The position numbers and the translations under genes are program-made. A DNA stretch of 37,174 bases from Dyella sp. EPa41 (GTDB lineage Bacteria; Pseudomonadota; Gammaproteobacteria; Xanthomonadales; Rhodanobacteraceae), in assembly GCF_016586165.1 (NCBI RefSeq), contig NZ_BCPR01000044.1, positions 1-37,174 of the forward strand, written 5' to 3'. The notes under the pieces are model-generated. The model was given only the letters and a program-made list of their open reading frames with translations. It ran no database searches and was not told the DNA's origin. Each line of letters begins with the position of its first letter. The stretch's first letter is position 1. This document shows, one piece after another, positions 9,501-15,568 of the stretch.

Positions 9501-9568
9501 TTCGTGCCGTCGCCTTCCAGACGCCACGCTACTTCCAGTTCGGCGTTCGCTACGACTTCTCGCTGTAA
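6560..9568 (+). CDS. TonB-dependent receptor with N-terminal carboxypeptidase-regulatory-like domain (Oar-like)
   Basis: The product (1002 residues) is a large outer-membrane receptor. A signal peptide (1-31, ending VAMA-Q) is followed by a beta-sandwich CarboxypepD_reg-like domain (about 35-110), a TonB-box-like segment LEGVQVIAS near 122, a plug with DAIDQEQVYTGGYGAEYGRS and GGVINVVTKRGGN, and a long barrel ending in YDFSL. Receptors of this Oar type in Xanthomonads and myxobacteria take up peptides, carbohydrates or other large ligands; the ligand here is not evident. ATG 6560 is preceded by GGGGAG at 6545-6550 and starts the signal peptide, whereas the open frame upstream to 6377 is not protein-like. 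It is divergent from btuB, sharing a regulatory spacer, and ends before an intrinsic terminator. Confidence 0.93.
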   Translation: MSSIAFGGRASWRRTALSAALSIGLAGVAMAQSNASGVIFGQVQADAGSTVRLENIDTGLSREIGVEQGGRYRAASLPVGRYKVTLLKNGQAVETRDNVQVALGSGVDVSFAGTGAATAQNLEGVQVIASALPAIDVSSVDSRTVLTSEQLQKLPLARNVTAAALLAPGVVPADGRYGNVASFGGSSASENQYYINGYAVTNALTGLGFVTLPYDAIDQEQVYTGGYGAEYGRSTGGVINVVTKRGGNTWKGGLGLYVIPQYFRDSPRSIYRENGVLYQYRADNKNSSMQYTGYVSGPLIKDKLFLYAAGDFTSTDGTNISPLTAPQKTHEDAKANKYLVKVDWNITDSHLLELTGIQDKTNTDRSVYAYDYKTLQPTSYLGTDKLKNAASAAGSQPGGDVYVGKYTGYITDDFTVNALYGKSKTDHVRTLGYAANPNCPWITDSRRNITSPIVGCSLVNGTVLNAGAQDKTHGWRLDLEYRLGDHDLRAGVDNQTLESYSGNIYEGGYRWVYRNAGKVSGRPDIVPPPGTQYVAEKRLFETGAAVKVEQEAQYIEDHWQVSDRWLAYLGLRNEQFKNLNGAGDVYVKQRHQLAPRLGVTWDVFGDSSFKVYGNAGRYHLAIPSNVAIRGASASTYYSEYYTYTGVAPNGEPIGLQQLGNRFYLNGEDGTTPDPRTVAAQGLKAYYQDEYILGFDKAFGDNWTYGAKLTYRKLKSSIDDFCDSRPFEKYAARNNIDISNASIAGCYLFNPGSTNTFMVDTTGTGNFVPFKLTKDDFTTPEGVAFPDLKRQYYSLDLYLEHQFSDRWYGRVDYTYSRSYGNSEGQLKSDIGQLDPSVTQDWDAPELMQYANGPLPNDRTHQLKAYGYFQMNTEWLFGANLAVASGRPKNCIGNDPVDAIGYGASYFECDNVASPRGSKGRLPWTWQLDMNAEWRPGWANHQLAFTANVFNVFNSQKKTAIIEVAETGSFDKAGQPIKSDDYLRAVAFQTPRYFQFGVRYDFSL

Positions 9569-9615
9569 GCAAGCCCAGCGCGCCGGGCCGAGCCCCGACG
9601 CGCCTCCCCGTTTGG

Positions 9616-9644
9616 CCGCCGGCCGCACCGGCGGTCTCTTTTTT
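9616..9644 (+). terminator. Intrinsic terminator after the Oar-like receptor
   Basis: Perfect arms CCGCCGG (9616-9622) and CCGGCGG (9628-9634) with a five-base loop are followed by TCTCTTTTTT. This is a textbook rho-independent terminator 48 bases after the receptor stop codon. It also insulates the convergent ABC transporter genes. Confidence 0.9.
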
Positions 9645-9666
9645 CATGGGAAGGTGCGCGTCGCCG

Positions 9667-11142
9667 TCACTCGCGCGCGGTCATGCGCAGGCCGCGCGGC
9701 GTCAGCCATCGCTCGATGCCCTCGAACAGCCACTGCACCAGCATCGCCAGCACGGCGGCGGGAACCGCGCCTTCAAGGATCAGGCCCACGTCATTGAGGC
9801 GGATGCCGGTGAGGATGGGTTGGCCGTAACCGCCGGCGCCGATCAGCGCCGCGAGCGTGGCGGTGCCGACATTGATCACCGACGCCGTCTTGATGCCGGC
9901 CAGGATCGATCGTGTCGCCAGCGGCAGCTCCACCCGGGTCAGCCGCGTGCGCCACGGCAGCCCCAGCGCCGCCGCCGACTCGCGCAGCTCCAGCGGTATA
10001 TCGAGCAGGCCCGCATGCGTGTTCCGCACGATCGGCAACAGGCTGTAGAGAAACAACGCCGCCAGCGCAGGCCACGCGCCGATGCCAAACAGCGGAATCA
10101 TGAAGACGAACATCGCCAGCGACGGCACCGTCTGCAGGATGCCGGTGAGCCCGATCACCAGCTGGCCCAGCCGGCGCCAGCGCGCCGCCACGATGCCGAG
10201 CGGGATGGCGAACAGCACGGCAAGCGCGAGCGAGGCGGCGGCGAGGCTGACGTGTTCGCCCGTGCGATGCAGCAGCCGCTGCCAGAAACCATCCTCGTGG
10301 CCGTCCACCGGCAGGTCGAGGAAACGCGCGGCGATGTCCGCTTCGCGCTGGCCTTCCAGCTTCGCCTGCGCATTCATGCGGCGCATCGCCGGCTCATCGA
10401 TCTGCCCGACCAGCCGCTTCAGCGCCGTCACGAAGGCGGGCGACTGCCGTTCCAATGCCAATCGATAAAGGAACACCGCCTGGTAGCGCGGAAAGTAATG
10501 CCGGTCGTCCTGCAGCACGCGCAGGTGGTAATAGGCGATCTCGGCATCCGTGCTGTAGAGATCGGTGGCGTCGACAGCGCCGCTCGCCAGCGCGCGGTAC
10601 GAGAGGGCGTGGTCCAGGCCCTTCACCTGAGTGGATGGCAAGCCATAGCGCTGGCGCAAGCCGGGCCAGCCATCGCCGCGATCCATGAACTCGTTGGAAA
10701 AGCCCAGGCGCAGCTCCGGATGCGCCGCCAGGTCGCCGATGCGCCGGATGCCCAGCTGTTCAGCGCGTTGTTCACGCATGCCGATCGCGTAGTTGTCGTC
10801 GAAGCCGAGCGAATCGGTGATGCCGATGCCCATCGGCGCCAGGCGCGCCCGCAACGCGTCGATGCCCGCATCGGGCGCGATGTCCTTCAGCAACTCCTGC
10901 GTGAGCGTTCCGGTGTACTCGGGATACGCATCGATGGCACCGTGCTGCAACGCGCTCCACAGGATGGCCGTGCCGCCGAGTTCACGTCGATGCTCCACCT
11001 CGATGCCTGCGCGCCGTGCTTCGCCACGCGCAAGCTCGGCCAGGATCACCGATTCGGTGAACTGCTTGGAGCCGACACGCAGCGGCTGCGCCACGCCCAA
11101 TGCCGGCACCAGCATCCATGCGATCCAGAGCAGCCGCTTCAT
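9667..11142 (-). CDS. Osmoprotectant-type ABC importer, fused substrate-binding protein and permease
   Basis: The product (491 residues) joins the two non-ATPase parts of a glycine betaine/choline-type importer. Residues 1-18 are a signal or anchor. Residues 20-270 are an OpuAC/OsmF-type binding domain with VGSKQFTESVILAEL, GAIDAYPEYTGTL and DATDLYSTDAEIAYY. Residues about 295-480 are a BinB-type permease with the EAA loop ESAAALGLPWRTRLTRVELP near 388-407. The binding domain comes first here, whereas many fused OpuC/EgtU-like proteins have the permease first. Its ATG overlaps the stop of the ATPase gene by four bases (ATGA), so the two are translationally coupled. Transport of a quaternary amine or similar osmolyte is the family expectation; ergothioneine or carnitine are alternatives. 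The ligand is not determined. Confidence 0.93.
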   Translation of the reverse strand: MKRLLWIAWMLVPALGVAQPLRVGSKQFTESVILAELARGEARRAGIEVEHRRELGGTAILWSALQHGAIDAYPEYTGTLTQELLKDIAPDAGIDALRARLAPMGIGITDSLGFDDNYAIGMREQRAEQLGIRRIGDLAAHPELRLGFSNEFMDRGDGWPGLRQRYGLPSTQVKGLDHALSYRALASGAVDATDLYSTDAEIAYYHLRVLQDDRHYFPRYQAVFLYRLALERQSPAFVTALKRLVGQIDEPAMRRMNAQAKLEGQREADIAARFLDLPVDGHEDGFWQRLLHRTGEHVSLAAASLALAVLFAIPLGIVAARWRRLGQLVIGLTGILQTVPSLAMFVFMIPLFGIGAWPALAALFLYSLLPIVRNTHAGLLDIPLELRESAAALGLPWRTRLTRVELPLATRSILAGIKTASVINVGTATLAALIGAGGYGQPILTGIRLNDVGLILEGAVPAAVLAMLVQWLFEGIERWLTPRGLRMTARE

Positions 11143-11939
11143 GCCGCACCGCCCGGCAGTGCACGCTGCGCATGGATGAACGCATGGACGAACGCATCGG
11201 CGGGACGGTCGCGCAAGTCCTCGTAGCGCCCGTCCTGCACCACGCGCCCTTCACGCAGCAGTACCAGGCGATCGGCGAACCACGCCGCCTCGGCGAGATC
11301 ATGGGTCACCACGATCACCGTCTTGCCCAGCTCGCAGAAGATGCGCTTCAGCTCGTCCTGCAATTCATGGCGCACGATGGGGTCGAGCGCGCCGAGCGGC
11401 TCGTCGAGCAGCAACGCGTCCGGATCGGCCATCAGGCCACGCATCAGCGCCACGCGCTGGCGTTGGCCGCCCGACAGTTCGGCCGGATAGCGCGCGAGCG
11501 CGTCGAGGGGAAGGCGAGCGAGCTCGGCCAGTTCATGCGCACGCTGCCGGATGCGCTCGGCCGGCCAGCCGAGGTAGCGCGGTTGCAGGGCAAGGTTGCC
11601 CAAGGTCGTGAGGTGCGGAAACAAGCCGCCTTCCTGGATCACATAGCCCACGCGCTGGCGCAGGGCGAGCAGATGATCGCGTTGCAGTGGCTCGCCCCAT
11701 GCGCTGACCGTGCCCGCGTCGGGCCAGTCCAGACCCAGCAGCAGCCGAAGCACGGTGGACTTGCCGGCACCGCTGCCGCCGATCAACGCCGTGGTGCTTC
11801 CCGCGGCAAACGAGAGGCTGACCTGCTCCAGCGCGCTGACGCCGTTGTAGTGCTTGGTGACTTCGCGCAAGGCGAAGTCCGCGGCGCGCCGGGGCGGCTG
11901 GTCAGGCTGGGGAGAGGACATGGCCATGGACTCTACCAT
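11139..11939 (-). CDS. ABC transporter ATPase, OpuCA/ProV-like
   Basis: The product (266 residues) is the energising subunit of the adjacent importer. Walker A GGSGAGKST is at 54-62, the Q-loop glutamine at 102, the signature LSGGQRQR at 155-162, Walker B ALLLDE at 175-180 and the switch histidine in VVTHD at 213. It lacks the C-terminal CBS domains that OpuA/ProV proteins use as ionic-strength sensors, ending soon after the nucleotide-binding fold. The start could be the first Met (11939) or a Met four or six residues later; the first is kept because nothing separates them clearly. It is first in the two-gene operon. Confidence 0.93.
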   Translation of the reverse strand: MVESMAMSSPQPDQPPRRAADFALREVTKHYNGVSALEQVSLSFAAGSTTALIGGSGAGKSTVLRLLLGLDWPDAGTVSAWGEPLQRDHLLALRQRVGYVIQEGGLFPHLTTLGNLALQPRYLGWPAERIRQRAHELAELARLPLDALARYPAELSGGQRQRVALMRGLMADPDALLLDEPLGALDPIVRHELQDELKRIFCELGKTVIVVTHDLAEAAWFADRLVLLREGRVVQDGRYEDLRDRPADAFVHAFIHAQRALPGGAA

Positions 11940-12075
11940 TGCCCTCCCATCGAACGGCCAGGGGAGCCTAGGCCGATGGTCCGTGTGTCTTTAGGCATGG
12001 CGTGACTCAAGGCACTGCATCCTCGCCCTCGCGCCTGCCTAACGTCTCCACGTTCGCCTCGCAGGGAAACAAAGG

Positions 12076-12309
12076 ATGATGTACCTCTCGCGCGAAGAGT
12101 TGCAGGTCCGCTTCATGGCGCTGGATCGGCGCATGACGGCCCTGCGCAACGCCCGGACCGCCGATGCCGCGCTCTGGCAGGCCATGCAGGACGAGTTGCT
12201 CGACCCCGCGGTATCGGTGGCGCCCGACGACCGCCGCTGGTGGTGGCTGCAACTGTGCGCGTTGATGGAACACCACGAGTTGTCGGCCGAGCCCATGTGG
12301 CTGGGGTAA
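12076..12309 (+). CDS. Small hypothetical protein, Trp-rich C-terminus
   Basis: The product is 77 residues, basic to neutral, with a predicted N-terminal amphipathic helix (LSREELQVRFMALDRRMTAL) and a RRWWWLQLCALMEHHE segment. Two ATG codons are adjacent at 12076 and 12079. GCAGGGA lies eight bases ahead of the first, and AAAGG directly abuts it. No domain is recognised. It starts 136 bases upstream of, and divergent from, the ABC ATPase gene. The helical pattern and ribosome-binding sequence favour a real gene, but this is moderate evidence only. Confidence 0.5.
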   Translation: MMYLSREELQVRFMALDRRMTALRNARTADAALWQAMQDELLDPAVSVAPDDRRWWWLQLCALMEHHELSAEPMWLG

Positions 12310-12770
12310 GCAAGGCGAGCGTGCGCGCGCCGCGCTTCGATGCCTAAGTAGATTTACCTATCGTCTGTGACGTCGCGAGGCGACGGGTGGCGCGCCCGTG
12401 GTGATAGCATGCCGGGCATGGGTGACGCGCCTGCGGTGGATGGTGCGAAGCCGCTTGGCGGCATCGCATGCAGACGGCCAAACGCGGCTCGCAAGCAGCG
12501 ATGCCGGCGCGCCTCGAAGACCTTGTTCGTATCCTGTGATCACGAATGTCGGCGTTGGAGCTGGGCATGCACATCGACTGGATTCCGCAGTGCCGGGGGC
12601 GGCGGAGCGATCACGCTGCACGCGCAGCTGTCCGGCCCATCCACCTGGGTGTGGGGCCCGGCGATCGACTCCCGCGCGCCCGCCCGCCGGTGACGCGGCA
12701 TCCCGAGGCCTGACATCGGACGCCGCGCGATGCCCAGGGCCATGCAGGACGTTCAACGGGGTGGCCGTTG
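12310..12770. other. Intergenic region without a supported gene
   Basis: No frame here combines a ribosome-binding site with a protein-like composition. The translations are Arg/Ala/Pro-rich in every frame, as expected of non-coding GC-rich DNA. A short palindrome TGTGATCACG lies near 12535. No terminator is visible. Confidence 0.5.
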
Positions 12771-13697
12771 ATGGGCTGCCGGGCGACCGCCGCAGGCTTG
12801 TGCGCCCTCTTCGCGTCACTGTTGCCTGGTGCGGCCGTGCTGCATGCGCAGGAGCTGGAGCCGCGAACCTACTCGCCTTCGCCCGTGGGCACGAACTTCG
12901 TCGGCGCCAGCTACAGCTATCTCACCGGCGACGTCACGACGGATCCGTCATTGCCGGTCAAGAACGTGCAAGCGCACATCAACACGTTCGCACTGGCCTA
13001 CGTGCACACCTTCAGCCTTGCGGGACGGAGCTCATCGCTGGGCGTCGTGCTGCCCGCCATGCGCGCCAACCTCAGCGGCGACGTGATCGATGCGCCTACC
13101 GAAATCCACCGCGGGGGCGCAGGCGATGCGCGCCTGCGGTTTGCGCTCAACCTGATCGGCAATCCGGCCATGTCGCCCGAGGCGTTCGCGCGGCGGCCGC
13201 CCGCTCCGTCGCTGGGCGTGAGCCTCACCTTGTCCGCGCCCACGGGCGTGTACGAGTCATCGCGACTTGTCAACGTCGGCACCCATCGGTGGTCCTTCAA
13301 GCCAGAGATCGGTCTTTCCTATCCGTGGGGGCGCTGGTTCTTCGAGGCGTCCGCCGGGGCGTGGCTGTTCACCACCAATCACGACTACTACGGTGGCAGG
13401 CAGCGCAGCCAGGATCCCATCTTCACGGCCCAGCTGTATGGCGGCTACACCTTCAAGCCGGGCATGTGGCTTGCCGGTGCGGTGGGCTATGCGGAAGGCG
13501 GCCAGACCAGCGTCAACGGCGTCGCCGACCGCAACCGCCAATCCAACGCGCGCTATGGCCTTACCTTCTCCGCCCCGATCGCGGCGGGCTGGTCGGCGAA
13601 GGTGGCGGTGTCCAACGGCCTGGTCACGCGCATCGGCGGCGACTACAAGAGCATCACGCTGGCGGTGCAGTATCGCTGGTTCGACCGGAGCCGCTGA
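12771..13697 (+). CDS. Outer-membrane beta-barrel protein, MetA-pathway-of-phenol-degradation-like family
   Basis: The product (308 residues) has a signal peptide ending VLHA-Q (cleavage near 26) and then QELEPRTYSPSPVGTNFVG, the typical opening of the Phenol_MetA_deg-like family. Alternating amphipathic strands follow (NTFALAYVHTF, SLGVSLTLSAP, FEASAGAWLF, AVQYRWF), ending in a hydrophobic strand close to the C-terminus. Despite the family name, members occur in many bacteria with no phenol pathway and probably act as small-molecule outer-membrane channels. ATG 12771 is preferred over the adjoining TTG. No degradation genes are nearby, so the substrate is unknown. Confidence 0.8.
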   Translation: MGCRATAAGLCALFASLLPGAAVLHAQELEPRTYSPSPVGTNFVGASYSYLTGDVTTDPSLPVKNVQAHINTFALAYVHTFSLAGRSSSLGVVLPAMRANLSGDVIDAPTEIHRGGAGDARLRFALNLIGNPAMSPEAFARRPPAPSLGVSLTLSAPTGVYESSRLVNVGTHRWSFKPEIGLSYPWGRWFFEASAGAWLFTTNHDYYGGRQRSQDPIFTAQLYGGYTFKPGMWLAGAVGYAEGGQTSVNGVADRNRQSNARYGLTFSAPIAAGWSAKVAVSNGLVTRIGGDYKSITLAVQYRWFDRSR

Positions 13698-13777
13698 GGC
13701 GCGCCGGCTGTTTTCCCGGCACTCGCGCACCGCAGCGTTGCCTGACCCCATAATGGTGCATCTTCGAGTGCGCCGGC

Positions 13778-14704
13778 ATGATCGTAAGACCTCACAAGAC
13801 CACCCATTCCGTCACCACGCTGCTGTTCGCGCTGCGCGGTTCCGTCGTTCCCATCATCTGGCCGCGCGTGGTCTACACCATGCTGCTCTCGCTGGCCGTG
13901 GTGGTAGCGGAGCGCCGCGGGATCGCCGTGGCCTTCACCTTGAACGCGGCGCCGCTGACCCTGCTCGGCCTCACGCTGGCGATCTTCCTGCAGTTTCGCA
14001 ACAGCGTGGCGTACCAGCGTTGGTGGGAAGGACGCACGCTGTGGGGCGAGCTGGTGATCTGTGCGCGCAACCTGGTTCGGCAAACCGGCGCATTCATGCC
14101 CGACCTCGGCGCCGGTGAGCGGCGTGCGCTGGTTTACCAGCTCATCGGATTCGTGCACGCGCTGCGCCATCACCTGCGCGGCACGCCACCCGAGGAGGAC
14201 CTGGAACACTGGCTTGGCAAGGAGGCGAGCGAACGGTTGAAGACGGCACGCAATCGCCCCAACCTGATCCTCGATGCGCTGTCGCGCGGCATCGGCAAGG
14301 CGGCGCGCGACACCGGCACCGACAGCATCCTGCTGGCGCGCATGGACGAAGAGCTCGATCGCCTGTCGCACGTGCTCGGTGGTTGCGAGCGCATCAAGGG
14401 CACGCCGATCCCCTTCACCTACATCCTGCTGCTGCACCGTACCGTGCATGTGTACTGCTTCATGCTGCCGTTCTGCCTGATCGGCCCGCTTGGATGGTTC
14501 ACGCCGCTGGTGGTGGGTGTCATTGCCTACACCTTCTTCGGGCTCGACGCGATCGGCGAGCAGATCGAAGATCCGTTCGACCAGCTGCCCAACGACCTGC
14601 CGCTGGACGCCATCAGCCGCAACATCGAAATCGACCTGCTCGGCCTGCTCGGCGACACCGGACTGCCGCCTCCGCTGGAGCCCAAGGACTTCGTGCTGCT
14701 CTGA
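13778..14704 (+). CDS. Bestrophin-family (UPF0187) anion channel
   Basis: The product (308 residues) matches bacterial bestrophin homologues, pentameric inner-membrane channels. N-terminal hydrophobic segments (about 20-45 and 55-72) lead to the signature FRNSVAYQRWWEGR at 73-86. A second membrane pair lies around 215-265 (FTYILLLHRTVHVYCFMLPF, LVVGVIAYTFFGLDAIG). The conserved EDPFDQLPNDLPLD comes near 268-281 and the protein ends in a short acidic tail. The EDPF-N-LPL motif is diagnostic. Bacterial members conduct cations or anions; the physiological role is unclear. The ribosome-binding site is weak. It lies 80 bases after the barrel gene, and co-transcription is possible. Confidence 0.9.
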   Translation: MIVRPHKTTHSVTTLLFALRGSVVPIIWPRVVYTMLLSLAVVVAERRGIAVAFTLNAAPLTLLGLTLAIFLQFRNSVAYQRWWEGRTLWGELVICARNLVRQTGAFMPDLGAGERRALVYQLIGFVHALRHHLRGTPPEEDLEHWLGKEASERLKTARNRPNLILDALSRGIGKAARDTGTDSILLARMDEELDRLSHVLGGCERIKGTPIPFTYILLLHRTVHVYCFMLPFCLIGPLGWFTPLVVGVIAYTFFGLDAIGEQIEDPFDQLPNDLPLDAISRNIEIDLLGLLGDTGLPPPLEPKDFVLL

Positions 14705-14800
14705 GCATCCGATAGCAGGCGTCCGCAGCGATCCTTTGCCTGGCGACGCCACGGCGTGTATCAATGCGGCGGCAACGCCCCCATTTTTTAAGGACACGCC

Positions 14801-15505
14801 ATGGCTTCAGAAAAAGTAGCGCTCGTCACCGCCGGCGGCTCGGGCATGGGCGCGGCGGCCGCCCGGCGGCTCGCCAGGGACGGGTACCGCGTCGGCATCC
14901 TTTCCTCGTCCGGCAAGGGCGAAGCGCTGGCGAAGGAGCTGGGCGGCATCGGCGTGACGGGCTCCAACCAGTCGCCGGATGACCTCAAGCGACTGGTGGA
15001 CAACGCCATGGCCCAATGGGGCCGTATCGACGCACTGGTGAATTCGGCAGGCCATGGCCCGCGAGGCAAGGTGCTCGAGCTGTCGGACGATGACTGGCAC
15101 AGCGCGATGGACGTCTATCTGCTGAGCGCCATTCGCCCCGCCCGCCTGGTGGTGCCGATCATGGCGGGCCAGGGTGGCGGCGCCATCGTCAACATCTCCA
15201 CCGCCTGGGCCTTCGAGCCGTCGCCGATGTTCCCGACCTCCGGCGTGATGCGCGCCGGCCTGGCGAGCTTCACCAAGATGGTGGCGGACGAATACGCCTC
15301 CGCGAATGTCCGCATCAACAACATCCTGCCGGGATGGATCGACTCCCTGCCCGAAACCCCCGAGCGTCGACAGGCGGTTCCGCTCGGGCGCTATGGCACC
15401 GCGGAAGAGATCGCCGCGACCGTCGCCTTCCTGCTGTCCGACGGCGCCGGCTACATCACCGGCCAGAACCTGCGCGTGGATGGCGGGCTGATGCGCTCGA
15501 TCTGA
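14801..15505 (+). CDS. Short-chain dehydrogenase/reductase-like protein lacking the canonical YxxxK pair
   Basis: The product (234 residues) has an SDR Rossmann fold. The cofactor motif TAGGSGMG is at 10-17, NSAG (for NNAG) at 81-84 and the active-site-region Ser at 133 (VNISTAW). The C-terminal family motif GQNLRVDGGL is at 221-230. The usual Tyr-x-x-x-Lys is replaced: counted back from SFTKMVADEY, Ser147 and Arg151 occupy those positions (PTSGVMRAG). I recall a subgroup with this sequence, so the change is probably inherited and not a recent error. AAGGA at 14790-14794 supports ATG 14801. It may bind NAD(P) without classical catalysis, or use other residues. No pathway is suggested by the neighbours. 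Confidence 0.88.
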   Translation: MASEKVALVTAGGSGMGAAAARRLARDGYRVGILSSSGKGEALAKELGGIGVTGSNQSPDDLKRLVDNAMAQWGRIDALVNSAGHGPRGKVLELSDDDWHSAMDVYLLSAIRPARLVVPIMAGQGGGAIVNISTAWAFEPSPMFPTSGVMRAGLASFTKMVADEYASANVRINNILPGWIDSLPETPERRQAVPLGRYGTAEEIAATVAFLLSDGAGYITGQNLRVDGGLMRSI

Positions 15506-15513
15506 GACACACC

Positions 15514-15552
15514 GTGGAGCCTGCCGGGTGCCGACCACCCGGCAGGCTCCAC
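15514..15552. terminator. 17-base perfect hairpin between convergent genes
   Basis: Arms of 17 bases (15514-15530 and 15536-15552; GTGGAGCCTGCCGGGTG and its exact complement) surround a five-base loop. The hairpin is midway between the SDR stop (15505) and the TonB receptor stop (15569), so it probably serves both transcripts as a bidirectional terminator. There is no T-run on either side. Confidence 0.7.
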
Positions 15553-15568
15553 GCGGGCAACAGCCCGA

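Noticed and set aside
6278-9628. Very long minus-strand frame antisense to the Oar-like receptor
   Set aside because: It is Val/Ala/Arg/His-rich low-complexity sequence with no ribosome-binding site. The plus-strand receptor is unambiguous.
12358-12819. A 153-codon minus-strand frame beside the barrel gene
   Set aside because: It overlaps the start of the outer-membrane protein gene and is Arg/Ser/Pro-rich without signals.
13643-14797. A 384-codon frame antisense to the bestrophin gene
   Set aside because: It is a mirror of the real gene; the bestrophin motifs on the plus strand are decisive.
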